Positions 20,754 to 31,219 of a stretch of DNA of 64,000 nt are shown here, one piece after another. The notes beneath the pieces were generated by a model. That model did no database searches, was not told where the DNA came from, and saw nothing but the letters and a program-made list of their open reading frames with translations. A program made the translations under genes and the position numbers. This DNA is from Xanthostigma xanthostigma (taxonomy: Eukaryota; Arthropoda; Insecta; Raphidioptera; Raphidiidae), in assembly GCA_963575645.1 (NCBI GenBank), contig OY754469.1, positions 11,674,001-11,738,000 on the forward strand, written 5' to 3'. The first letter of the stretch is position 1, and each line of letters opens with the position of its first letter.

Positions 20754-20761
20754 TTCTAAAG

Positions 20762-21039
20762 CAGGGGCGGGCAAATCTTTCGATCGGCGGGCCACATAGG
20801 TGATGAAAATTTGACCGCGGGCCGGATGGCTGACGAAAATTTGCAGAAAAAAAGATCCTCACATTCTATTTCCGCATTTGAAGAGCAAAAAAAAATGTCC
20901 TCACATTCTATTTCCGCATGTAGACAGCAAAAAAAAAAGGTCGACGCGTTCTATTTCCGCTACTATTTTTCGACAATTTTCTAAAATGCTTCGCGGGCTG
21001 GATAAAATTGCGCTGCGGGCCGCCATTTGCCCAGGCCTG
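20762..21039. mobile_element. hAT MITE with 8-bp target duplication
   Basis: Ends CAGGGGCGGGCAAAT and, inverted, CAGGCCTGGGCAAAT. The flanks TTCTAAAG (20754-20761) and TTCTAATG (21040-21047) match at 7 of 8. The interior holds about three tandem ~60-bp units, each with a poly-A run and TTCTATTTCCGC. Confidence 0.88.
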
Positions 21040-21047
21040 TTCTAATG

Positions 21048-21602
21048 CGTGTAATTTAAGTCAGTGTAATTAAATATCAAATATAAACTTTTCATTGTGC
21101 TTGGGACTTATTTGAGGCATGCCAAACAAAACAAAGAAATACTATGTGGTTAGGTCGAAATATCGAGTCAAGTGTTGACCGCAGTCATGGATTCACGCAA
21201 AGCTGGTAAAAGTGTATACATACTGATTATGTATTACTTAGTATCACTTATGTGTTTTCATGATGCAATTTATTTTTCTTGTACGGATATATTTATTTTA
21301 ATTTTATGATGTTAACTTTACTAATTATATAAAGAGTAATTAAATATCCTATGCTAGTTATTACCCTAAAAAAATATTTTTTTTGGCCCGTTTTCCATTT
21401 CAATGGACATAGGATTTTCCAAAACTCTGTAATATTTTAGTTATTCACTTAATATACCTTAAATTATTAGACCCTAAATAAGCCCAACACTCGTTTAAAT
21501 AACTTATAATAATTAGATATATGAATTTAACATGAGCTCTTACGGGAAATTCATAGTTTAAAAGCCGGTATAACATAGAAATATCATCGAGAAAAATTCG
21601 TA
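21048..21602. other. No confident feature
   Basis: AT-rich. A short open frame starting ATGGATTCACGCAAAGC at about 21186 could be an exon fragment, but nothing supports it. The remainder is without repeats. Confidence 0.45.
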
Positions 21603-22456
21603 ATTGCACATACCGCTAAACTAGCGGTATGTGCTTTATTATCGCTTTGTGCGTCAGAGCTGACTTTCGTTCATATAAGAAGTTATATCTAAGTTAATTT
21701 CACACGAAATCCATTCAAATTGAAGCTTTTTGAAAAGAGGAGATTCTAATCTATAAAATAGAACCATTTTTAAATCAATTTGAGTTCATAAATACTATTA
21801 AAATTGTAATTGAAAATCACAAACAGCAGTTGTCGGTTGGTCTGTACGTATGTACGTACGTACGTCACGACTCTACAGATCGCAATTTTGGTCGGATTGC
21901 CTTGGGTTATATTTTATTCACTTTGTTTACTATCAGACCAGAACCCTATTTAAATTCACTAAAATGTGTTCAGTAGTTTAATTTTTATAAACAGTTTTAT
22001 TTTTTATTATTTTTGACAGCTACCTAATAGTTTAAAAACAATATAATAATTGCTGGTAAATATAGTGTAATCCATAAAACAAGTGCTACACTTGTATACC
22101 GTGATAACACCACTACACGTATTAGGCAGCCGTGGCGTAATGGTTATGCCGTTGGATCCCCGAGGGCAAGGTCCTGGGTTCGATTCCTTACGATATCATT
22201 GATTTTTTTCTTTTTTTTTTCTTTTTATTTTGTTTTATTTTATTCCACTTGATATTAATTATATATTATATTATGTATAGTTCTTAATTTTTTTTATTTT
22301 TGCAAACTTAAAAAAAAATATTTTTTCAATTTTTAATTATTTATTTCTTTAAATTTTTAAATCTTTTTAAATTTATTAAAAGTATTTTTTAATTGTTAAT
22401 TTTTTATCATACAGTGGAAAACTTGCGGGATGTGCACTTTTGGTTTTGCCAACTAT
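21603..22456 (+). mobile_element. Family B: hairpin-headed element with tRNA-like module, copy 1
   Basis: Starts with a perfect hairpin (21605-21633, GCACATACCGCTA and its inverse). It then has a ~250-bp conserved block, a TACG microsatellite (about 21846-21867), a tRNA-like module (22125-22195), T-rich tracts, and an end, TGTGCACTTTTGGTTTTGCC. The inverse of the end (GCACATCCCGCAA) resembles the start (GCACATACCGCTA), so the termini are imperfect inverted repeats. Copies: 48193-49014, 52950-53826 (minus), 63106-63391 (truncated). Layout recalls Helentron-associated elements (5' hairpin, central microsatellite), but the class is inferred. Confidence 0.8.
22125..22195 (+). pseudogene. tRNA-like module of family B
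   Basis: A box TGGCGTAATGG and B box GGTTCGATTCC are intact and correctly spaced for an internal Pol III promoter. The acceptor arms do not pair well and the anticodon region is unclear. The source may be an arginine-type tRNA (GTGGCGCAATGG), but that is a guess. Confidence 0.7.
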
Positions 22457-23600
22457 TTTTAGAATATGCTAGTCACATTTCTAACAAACTATTCACACAG
22501 AGTATTTTATAAAATGTGTGCTCAATATTTTGACCATAACTACCGCTTGGTTTTGACAAATAACCAATGAAATTGAAAGCTTTAGTTACTGTTCAACATG
22601 CTAGCTACTCACTCATACGGACACTATGTTTTCATCTAATTGCTGTCTAACAAATTGTACCGAAATAGAAGTTTTGGTGCAATTTGACGTTGCTACCATC
22701 TTATAATATGCAGTTATGGACACGCTTTTTTGCGTTTGTATACCTCATAGATCCTTAATTTGTCTAATATATTATTAACAATGGTGAATTTACAATTTTA
22801 TGATTAATGAAGAAAATTTATCTCAAAGAAGAGATGACTGTGATCCTTGATTGATTTATGATTAATATCTGTTTTTCTTTTTTCAGACCATCTTTTATAC
22901 AAGATGAAAAGACAATATAAAAAATCGCACAACCGAAAGGTGAGTCTTCTGAATTTATATTTGCTTTGAAAATTTACTTCTAGATATAAAAATTGACTTA
23001 CACTAATTTTTATGCTAATTTCTTTGAAATCAAGTCATTTTGAAATAAAACTAATTTTAGAAATTTACTCTGAGACCTGTTTGTGAATTTTTTATATATT
23101 TTCTGATTTTGACATTTTTATACATTAGATTTGTCACATATTTTGATAGTTCAGATTTTTTAAAAGTACTTTTCATCATTTTTATGTGAATAAACCGCTC
23201 GATAAAATGCCGTCTTAATTTCGTTTTTAAAGTTGAATTTGCTTGATTTTTGTATAACATAAAAAACAGATAAATTCAACTCCAAAAACAAAAATAAAAT
23301 GAAATTAAATATTTAATCTGAAATCATCGGGCATAAAGTCAAAACTATTTGTAGGATAGTTACATTTTGAGTACGGTTTGATCCAAAAATTCCTGTTTTT
23401 AGATCTTGAAAGCTTTGCATAAGTGCCTTATAGTTTCTTACACATTGTCAAGAAAATGTTTACCGAGAAATAGTGACTTTTTTTCAATTCAGTTCAAAAG
23501 AAATTTAAATATTTTATTTGAAGGATTTTGAAACCTTAAACTCACAACGTAGGTTTTGTATTAATTAAGGATAGATACACACCAGCCTAATTGAAACGGC
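22457..23600. other. AT-rich DNA, no feature
   Basis: No repeat partner seen. The short ORF at 23057-23260 (minus) has no motif. Confidence 0.5.
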
Positions 23601-23760
23601 GCGTTCTCCTGTTAGTATAAATCGCTCTACGGTAGCGACGTGTTTGCGGGCAATGGTAGTCTTTTTCTGCGAACAACTTCGTCCTGTTAATTTTAATGTT
23701 ACAGTGTGCGCGCGCTTCTGCGGTCAACTTCACCTCGTTAGTTTTGACGTAACATCGGAA
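23601..23760 (+). repeat. Minisatellite-bearing repeat (family F), copy 1
   Basis: Two tandem ~45-50-bp units of the form GCGAACAACTTC..GTTAATTTT.ATGTTACAGTGTGCG (about 23672-23757). The same unit occurs two and a half times around 32395-32505 and 32918-32980. Confidence 0.65.
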
Positions 23761-24206
23761 AATATTCTAATCATTTTTTGATGCTAACATGGTTAACGAA
23801 ACGTGTGTCGTAAAAAATGTGTTTTTTTCTTGTGAGATTGAAGTTAAATTTTATGGAACTGTTTGTTTAAAAAATAATGTGTTCCCATACACGCGTTTGT
23901 AAAAAGCAAACGAGAAATGGTGTTTTCTGTTCATAATAATGCGAATTAAATTTTAAGATTTCAATCTGTTCTTCAAAAGTCGAAAACGCTGTTCGCCATA
24001 TTGGATTCCGGCGTGACGTCATTTCGTCTATAAAACCAGCTACGTTTATGTTGTGTTGTGTGTTATTTTGAAGTTCTTTCAAATTATTGTCACGTTTATA
24101 GACCCTGTATTTTATTGATTTCGCATCATGGAAGACGGTTTCGTAAAAACAGAAATTAGTTATTATTCACCCGAAATATATATTAGAAATCGTGTCCATC
24201 GAGACA
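23761..24206. other. No confident feature
   Basis: TATTCACCCGAAA at about 24163 is also the start of the duplicated segment at 24645, so the foldback 24207-24652 sits between two copies of that phrase. Confidence 0.45.
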
Positions 24207-24652
24207 TTATTAATAAGAATCGCAGGATTGTGGACAAAAAGTTCTTTATTCAGTGTACGACGTTTCGTCTATAAATTTAGACTTTTTCAAGTACAATTAG
24301 ATAATGTGAAAATTTAAAACAGTAATTATGAGAATAAACATTAATTACTAACCATAGCAATTAACAAAAGTTAAGGTACATAAGTCAAAAACATGGCAAC
24401 AAGTTTATGTATACATTTTAAACAATAAAAATAAATAAAATAAATAAAAATACGTATTTTTATTTATTTTATTTATTTTTATTGTTTAAACTTTTGTTAA
24501 TTGCTATGGTTAGTACCTAATTAGTGTTTATTCTCATAATTATTGTTTTAAATTTTCACATTAATTGTACTTGAAAAAATCTAAATTTATAGACGAAACG
24601 TCGTACACTGAATAAAGAACTTTTTGTCCACAATCCTGCGATTCTTATTAAT
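24207..24652. mobile_element. 446-bp foldback element
   Basis: The arms pair from ATTAATAAGAATCGCAGG (24207) to its inverse (ending 24652), through TGTGGACAAAAAGTTC and GACGAAACGTCGTAC blocks to a central palindrome at TACGTA (24451-24456). The left arm carries about 46 bp not found on the right. Both arms contain TTGAAAA..TCTA-loop-TAGAC-GAAACG, a degenerate form of the hairpin motif. Confidence 0.8.
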
Positions 24653-25152
24653 ATTCACCCGAAAATTCACAAAATATGAACTTTAAAATGAATTTACAAT
24701 TTTATTCACTTTAAACGTAGAATAAATTTAATGTAGATATTGAATAAAATATTAATTTATAAAATTGTTCAAAGAACGAAATGAACAGTCTAATGTAAGA
24801 AGAAAGAAATATAAACATAAAGATAATGAAAACAAAAGTAATACATTGCGATTACTTAGCTCTCGTTAGATTTTAAGCGTAAATCTTTATAAAATATTAT
24901 TTAGCTCTGCAAGTTAAGTAGGTTTACAAAACTTTTTTCTGTCACCTGATAGCGCCACTGGCAAGTAAAATATGTGTCATTCTATTGTCAGTACTACTTA
25001 TATTTTCGGCCACCTGATTGCGCCACTAGCCAGTGAAGTATTTGCCATCCTCTTTCTCTATTCACTAACTTATATCTCCCTCTCAACTTCCGTTCGCCTC
25101 GCACCCGATCACACTTTCGTAAATATCTCGTCACGCATTTACCAGTTTACTC
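24653..25152 (+). repeat. Segmental duplication, copy 2 (empty site)
   Basis: Partner of 14690-15364. It lacks the 194-bp insert, so it shows the pre-insertion sequence. The upstream side starts exactly at the end of the foldback. Confidence 0.85.
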
Positions 25153-25693
25153 CCCAAGTCAAACGTGCGTAAGGAAGCTTTACTTCAAAAACATTTTGCT
25201 GACAATAAATCGAAAAAATGTGATTTGGCACGTGTCGTGAGTTTGGCGGCGGGGTTGGCGTTTGTGTGTTCTCGCCGCATACAGTGCGCTCAAGTTTGCA
25301 TCCACCTTTAGCTGTACGTTTGGCGGTGTTAATGCGATGACGTGTCTTCAGCGGAACATCAATTATAATATAAATACAAAACGGACGGACGACGGAGAAC
25401 GAAACGCGAACGGATGAAATGCGATATGAATGTTAAAAAACTGACTGTCCACTGTGTCTGGTAGACCTCCTGTCCGTAAATGTGTGTATAGCTATACCGG
25501 CACCGCTTATCTATATACGAACTGTTGATGTGCCTGTGTGTGACTGCTCATACTCTTAAGCGTTAATGATAAAAAACGCGTCTTTTTGAAGTGACACTTA
25601 TTTATAGGCTCGTGCTGAAGCTTCGAGATTGTCCGAGAAACGCAAAAAATATGGAAACATCAAGATCATGGGTCTAAAATACTTGCGCGATTC
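25153..25693. other. No gene; recurrent motif at the start
   Basis: GTGCGTAAGGAAGCTTTACT at 25165-25190 belongs to the motif set at 5517, 13228 and 42964. 25230-25500 is more GC-rich but has no ORF of note. Confidence 0.5.
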
Positions 25694-25701
25694 ATCTAGA
25701 G

Positions 25702-25801
25702 CAGGGGTCGGCAACCTTTTGAGACGGGAGAGCCAAAAGTTACAATTTACAAAATTTCCCAGTTTTTAAAGAGCCACTACTTTTCGTTTCAATATTATAT
25801 A
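25702..25801 (+). mobile_element. hAT element left end, truncated
   Basis: CAGGGGTCGGCAACCTTTTG follows a TCTAGAG target-like sequence and continues with GAGCCAAAAG. This is a common animal hAT end. The copy stops where the minus-strand Helitron begins at 25802. Confidence 0.7.
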
Positions 25802-26465
25802 CTAGCGGTTCCGCCCGGTTTTACCCGGCTGCAAAAGAACGAATGGGGAAGGAAGGGACATGAGTTTGCACATTCATCTTAGTTTACCGAGATGAATGTT
25901 GTGTCCAAACTTCATAATGATCGAAGTTACCGTTCAAAAGTTTTTGTCGTTAAAAAGCAGTATTTATACTTTTTTTAAGTAATAAATTTCTTTTTATATA
26001 ATAGATATTTAATTAAAAACACTGTAGGAAAATTATTTTTATATAGGTACCTATAGTTGTAACAGTTTTCAAATGATCTATTAATTAGATTTATTTAATT
26101 AGTCGTAATAGAATTTTAAAAAATTGAAATGTAAGCCTTAGAAGAAAACAATGTAGAAAATAAAAAAAATAAAAAAATATTCGCTGACGTGGGGCTTGAA
26201 CCCAAGAGTCTGGCATTAAGAGTCTTACGCTCTACCGACTGAGCTATCCGGGCTTGTGAAAGTGACGCGCTAATATTGCAATATTTAGTTAAAGCATTTC
26301 ACCTGATAATATTTGTCGGACGGACTAATTTTGAGATACATCTTGCAACATTTTTCATTGATGTTCCGCTCCAATTGGTCGTAGCGTGATATTATATAGC
26401 CTATAGTCTTCCTCGATAAATGGGCTATCCAACAAAATGTTTTTTTTTCAATTCGAACCAGTAGT
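25802..26465 (-). mobile_element. Helitron family A, 5'-truncated, best tRNA module
   Basis: The 3' end, CTAG (25802-25805), follows A. The order of blocks matches 6014-6628, including the tRNA-like module, but the 5' end (TCTATACTAATA) is missing beyond 26465, where AGATCTAGAG and a hAT MITE follow. Confidence 0.82.
26182..26253 (-). pseudogene. tRNA-Lys(CTT)-like module, most tRNA-like copy
   Basis: Reads GCCCGGA, TA, GCTCAGTCGGTAGAGCG, anticodon loop CTCTTAA, then TTGGGTTCAAGCCCCAC. Only this copy keeps the lysine CTT anticodon loop; the other three have CTGTCAA. The acceptor stem fails (3' side GTCAGCG against 5' GCCCGGA), so a functional tRNA is unlikely. It shows the module's origin clearly. 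Confidence 0.8.
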
Positions 26466-26475
26466 AGATCTAGAG

Positions 26476-26701
26476 CAGTGTTTTTCAAAGCGTGGGTCGC
26501 GACCCCCTAATGGGGGATCGCAAAGCCTCTACAAGGGGGTCGCGGAGGATCGCGAAGTCTCAGTAAAAATAAAAATGTTGTACAGATTTGATATTTATAA
26601 TAAAATACAGTATACCGCTTAGGACAACGCGGAGGATAGGGGGTCCCAATTTTTTTTTCATACTAAGGGGGTTGCGCCATGAAAAATATTGAAAAACACT
26701 G
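26476..26701. mobile_element. hAT MITE with 8-bp target duplication
   Basis: Ends CAGTGTTTTTCAA and TTGAAAAACACTG. The flanks ATCTAGAG (26468-26475) and ATCTCGAG (26702-26709) match at 7 of 8. GGGTCGCGACCCCC follows the left end, as in widespread animal hAT MITEs. No transposase. Confidence 0.9.
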
Positions 26702-26799
26702 ATCTCGAGTATCTTCGTCGATTTTAGGGTGTTTTAGAAGTTCCCACATTTCTGAAGGATTCTAGAACTTTTCTTGCATTTCTCAATGTTCTGAGCAGA

Positions 26800-26972
26800 A
26801 TGACGTCATGCTAGTATGTGGTCGTTTGTTCAAGTGCCCACGTGACAAGATACTGCTTCCTGATTGGTTCTTGCTCATACCTAGCAGCAGATCTAGTAGG
26901 GAAAATATCCTCTGTTCTAATTTTAAAACCTATCTTGTGAGCTAGCAGGCCAGCCCGCAGTGACATCGTAAC
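26800..26972 (+). repeat. Diverged dispersed repeat, copy 2
   Basis: Partner of 5308-5500 (CACGTGACAAGATACTG and following blocks). Confidence 0.6.
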
Positions 26973-27036
26973 ATGTTTTATTCATCAATTTTCTTCAAAG
27001 GAACTCGTGCTCTACATTTGTTCGTCTAATATTAAT

Positions 27037-27621
27037 TAGGGATGCATCGATACGCCTTTTCGCCGATACGATACCGATACTCTTATAAAAATATCGGCGA
27101 TACCGATACCGAAACGCTTATTGTGAATTCAAAAATGAAGGTATAATAAATAAATCAGTCAGATTTTTTTTTATTAATATAAAAAGTAGAGACATAGGTT
27201 AATATTAGATAATTAAAAGTAAGTAAAATTAACATTGATAAGATTTTTGTTTAAAAAACAAAGTAATCTTAAGTTTTGCGGAGAAAGACGATTTCGCAAG
27301 TCTGTTTGAATAAGACCTGCGCTGGAAAATAGTCTCTCAGATGCGACAGAACTCATTTGGAAACTAAAGTTTCCCCGAGCATTGTTCGTGCCTCGTATGC
27401 AACGAAACAGACGCGAGGCCAAAGCGGGCGGGAGAAACAAGACACTCACAAGCGTGGGGTTTCCCCGAGCATAGTTAATGCCTCGTTTGCAACGAAATAG
27501 ACGAGACAACATTTTAAATTAAAGTATCGTTGAATCGGTCATAAAAATATCGTCGATACCGATATATCGGCTAACTCGAAGTATCGCCGATATATCGGTA
27601 TCGGTATCGGATGCATCGCTA
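27037..27621. mobile_element. hAT deletion derivative with 8-bp target duplication
   Basis: Ends TAGGGATGCATCGATAC and, inverted, TAGCGATGCATCCGATAC. The flanks ATATTAAT (27029-27036) and ATATTAAC (27622-27629) match at 7 of 8. Both ends are rich in CGATAC/GATATCGG words. The 585-bp interior keeps the end of a hAT transposase on the minus strand. Confidence 0.9.
27213..27512 (-). pseudogene. hAT transposase C-terminal dimerisation remnant
   Basis: A 99-codon open frame. Residues about 53-91 read ASERLFSSAGLIQ..., then LSPQNLRLLCFLNKNL, which is the hAT C-terminal dimerisation motif (normally SxxxERxFSxAG..., RLSPxNxxxLxFLxxN). Full hAT transposases are some 500-700 residues, so the DDE catalytic core and zinc finger are gone. 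The N-terminal half is a duplicated ~25-residue stretch (SRLFRCKRG and SRLFRCIRG) from a tandem DNA duplication, not normal protein. Lies inside the element 27037-27621, in the expected place near one end. The frame is open but the protein cannot transpose anything. It could only act as a dimerisation fragment, which is speculative. Confidence 0.85.
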
Positions 27622-27629
27622 ATATTAAC

Positions 27630-27975
27630 GTTAGGGAATTGTCATCAATATTTTGTGACATTGAGAGCAACATTTTGTGCGACCGCAACGTTTGCTGTGT
27701 CGCATCTGCATGTTTAAGTCACTTAGTGGCATCCATAAAGGCATAAGACACTCCGCAGAGCACACCGAATCGTCGCATCACCTGTTCCGGATGTCTGTCG
27801 TTTTGCCTTCTGTGCAGTGTGAATGGCTCTCTCTCTCTCTGTCTCTCTTTTTGTCTTTTCGCGTTGCAGCAAGAAGACGCTGCACCGGTGACACCACCAT
27901 AACCGTGGAACTTTTATAAGTGGAATGAGAATCAGGCTGCTGGAGCTGTTGTTCCTAAGGTAGAAACAATAGGTT
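27630..27975. other. No gene; (TC)n run
   Basis: A TCTCTCTCTCTCT-type run is at about 27823-27852. ORFs on both strands here have no recognisable domain. Confidence 0.5.
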
Positions 27976-28107
27976 CGTTCCGAGCAGCCAGCAAATTGTT
28001 CCGAAACCGTCACCCGCATGCGCAGTAGGTAAAACGTGTTCTAAAATCGCCACTAACAGCTTCGTTTTACCTATAGTGCGCATGCGGGTGGCGGTTTCGG
28101 AACTTAA
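27976..28107. mobile_element. Foldback MITE (AGCAGCCAG family), diverged copy
   Basis: TTCCGAAACCGTCACCCGCA and its inverse (28077-28102) form the arms. The left side also has CGTTCCGAGCAGCCAGC, as in 982-1111 and 33018-33153, but the matching right outer end is missing. Confidence 0.65.
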
Positions 28108-28149
28108 TTTGGTGTAATGGTTAGTGTACTAGCCTTTGGATCAGACTGT
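28108..28149 (+). repeat. tRNA-like A-box fragment
   Basis: TGGTGTAATGGTTAGTGTAC followed by CTTTGGATCAG looks like the 5' half of a glutamine-type tRNA. The second half is absent, replaced by the Helitron-like 3' end at 28150. Confidence 0.45.
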
Positions 28150-28512
28150 CGTTTCACCCGGATGCGATAGATATAATTCTGCAAAACGTATTTCGTTTGT
28201 AGCCGCGGCGTTTGAACTAATAGCATTGAGCAAATTCTTCCAGATTTGCTCCTGAACTAATAGCTTTGAGCAAATTCTATTAGATGTCGCTACTTGGTAC
28301 TAAAACAGTTTTTTTTGTTTGCTTCTGAACTAATAGCTTTGAATAAATTCTATCAGATGTCGGTACATGTTACTAAAACAACTTTTTTGTCTCAAAACAC
28401 CGCAATTTTGTACAAAATATTATAAAAGCTATCCCATATTGCTATTAAAATCGGTACGATGGTTTCGGAGATTAGCGCGGCCAAAATTGTGACACGAGAT
28501 TTTAAGTACCAA
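28150..28512 (-). mobile_element. Helitron fragment (relative of 5640-5984)
   Basis: On the minus strand it opens near CTCGTGTCACAATTTTGGCC and ends near the GC-rich CCGGGTGAAACG segment, without an intact CTAG. The interior has a repeated word, GAACTAATAGCTTTGA. Its 3' part is shared with 37203-37440. Confidence 0.6.
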
Positions 28513-30134
28513 ATACCAATAGATATCCGGAAAGGGACGGCAAACGTCGTTAATAGCTTTAAGAATAAATATTATTATTTAGCGTAATCTCCTCTTCGTG
28601 CGAAGGATTATTCTTTTATTTATATTTGCACGATGTCCGTGACAACAGAAAATTAAGATCACTGAATCTCTCTCTCTCTCTCTCTTTGCGAGTCTATCAT
28701 CGTAAGTGTCATAACATAATTATCATATTGTGAACACACGTGTCGTCTAAAGACAAGCATGCAATATGGTTTTTATACGGTCCTTTCCACAAACACAAAA
28801 CACCACCTTTTTAGAGCTGTGTTCGTGTTCGCAGGGTTTGTACATCAGGACTGGCAAACAGATTTTCGAATTAAATCGGAACCGTGCGTGTAACATAGAG
28901 TCAGCACTACTGGCGAAGTTGGCGCTCTCTAGTATCTAATTAATGAAGTAAATGGGATGATTTTATAATAGTAAACAATGAAAATTATTTGAAAAAATGG
29001 AAAAAATAAGAAGTACGAATTTCAACCTGTAATTATACTCGTGTACATGGACAGAATAGCTCAAAAGGTGAAAAATTATATTATTCGGATCATGTATATG
29101 ATGTTGTCGAAGGTTATTTAAATGGGCAAGTTGTCATAACCGCAAAGTTGTACCACAAACAAGTTTCTAAAGTGTATAATGTAAAAATTACGCCATGTAT
29201 AAATAATTCCTTCTTTATAATATGATATTTTGTATAATATTAGTATTTTACTTATATTTTCAATAACTGAAAAGCAAACTGTCACTAATTGACATATAAA
29301 TGCAATTTTTTGATCCAAAGCCTGCTTATAATAATTATATAATTATATTTTGAATAAATTCTCCCATAAAATGAACATTTTTACCACCAGTTGGCGTGAA
29401 AATCACGAAGCTCGGTCCTCATTACACAACGCAATCCCTTATATTTTAGGTATAAAAAACTTACGAATTTTCGATAATAAATAATTTTTGAGAACACGAA
29501 ATTTACAATTTGGCTCTGGGCGTCGATGAAACTAGCTACGACGCTACTGAAAATTTTTATTGACGAGCAAAATATCTTGGCATGCATCTAGACATTTATC
29601 GTTAATCAATTATGTTCTCTAAATTTTCTCATTTTATAATCTTTTTGCACATCGTCCTTTAAAATAGATTAAATTCATGCCTGCGTAGCAGTAGTAAATT
29701 GACCAATTTTTCACTAGTGCGTAAACTAAAACAACAAACTGGAATTTTGCCAATTCGATAGTAATTTCCAAAAGCGGCCTGTACGTAAACAATCCAAATA
29801 GATTCCAATATGACCGAGCACTCAACTGTCAGATATATAAATATAGATATAGTATTATGTGAAGTGAAAATCAACTATTTTATGTGAGGTACGTGCAAAA
29901 AATGTAGTGGATATCTATTTAGTTCGTATGATATGACTCGAGTGAAGGTTAAAATTTGTGGATGCTCGTTCTGACATGTCTCTTCCTCGTATAATACCTT
30001 TATTTACGAACGTGTTACATAAACTACAATTTTGTCTTTTGGTCACTTTTTCTTTTAACATTATAATGCAAACGATGTTCGCGCTTATATAACAATTTTT
30101 TATGTAGACGAAAAGTCACGCCCTGGCATCATAA
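28513..30134. other. 1.6 kb without recognisable feature
   Basis: A (TC)n run is at about 28666-28686. Otherwise AT-rich with short ORFs on the minus strand (29118-29874) that show no domain. Confidence 0.5.
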
Positions 30135-30142
30135 AAGTTTTA

Positions 30143-30534
30143 CATATATCTTTAATTAACTATATGAATCATTGTCTATATCTACTCAATGTGCGGTAAG
30201 TGAACGCAACAAAGCGTATCGAAAATATATCTGCGTCTCTTTCTTCGATGTAATTCCCTGATTTCTCCGATGATAGAATTGGTTGATGTACTTGCATTCA
30301 ATCTGAATAAAGTATCTCTGTTTCAAAAACTTTGTCTTTTTCTATGACGTTAACATGGGCGTACCCAGCTTTTGGCCCAGGACGGGGCAAATTAGACATT
30401 TCTTAAACCGGATCCCCCGTGCTTGTTTTGCCCTACTGGATACGTCAGTGCTTACGGCGTAAAAAAAGACAGAAGTATATGTTTGCACCCTAATAGTTCG
30501 ATTGCGATTTTATTCCTATGCTCAGTATAATATG
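30143..30534 (+). mobile_element. 8-bp-TSD MITE family C, copy 2
   Basis: CATATATC...AATATG, flanked by AAGTTTTA (30135-30142) and AAGTTTAA (30535-30542), 7 of 8 matching. Eight-base duplication with CA...TG termini fits hAT. 392 bp, no ORF. Confidence 0.85.
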
Positions 30535-30542
30535 AAGTTTAA

Positions 30543-31217
30543 TTATTATTACTCTACTTCCAGCGTGATATATTTGTAGTGCGGGTAATTTTTATATAAA
30601 TGAACCATTTGTGTAACTTTTATACAAATGTTTCTATTGTAGATGCGGCAGCTGAAAAATTCTTTAGTTTACTTTAAAAACCTCAAAAAGTTTAACTTCC
30701 TTTTTAATTCACAGAATAAATATACGCTTTTACGACATGAAGTAACTGCACACTGGACCAGTATTCAGTTTTTATATGAAACTTAGTGGTTTCGTTGTGA
30801 ATTTATAAATTTACAGTCGGCCATTTCAAACACTGGTCGGTCGGTAATATGGAACCTGAGAATGAGAGATTGAATTTGTATATACATAAAAAATATGAAT
30901 ATTATTTTGCAACGAGATTCAATGTGAACACAAAAACACCGGAAGGAGGCGTCTCGAGTCTGTTGCTATAAGGGTTTATTTACATTTCGACAAAATACGG
31001 TGACGAATTGATATAAAAGCGAGTTCTAAAAAGATCCGTTCAACATATTTTAGTTTGTAGCAGAAAGAAAGTTATGAGGCTTACAATTTAAAATTTAGTC
31101 AATTACCGAGCTATCTGATGTAGTTGGCGGCCCAGGTTTTGAAAGCCCAACCGAACTAAAACAATCATTTAGAAACGTTAGATGAAAGTAATTTTGTTTA
31201 ACAGCGTAGCGAAAATA
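30543..31217. other. No recognisable feature
   Basis: AT-rich, no repeat partner. Confidence 0.5.
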
Positions 31218-31219
31218 TA

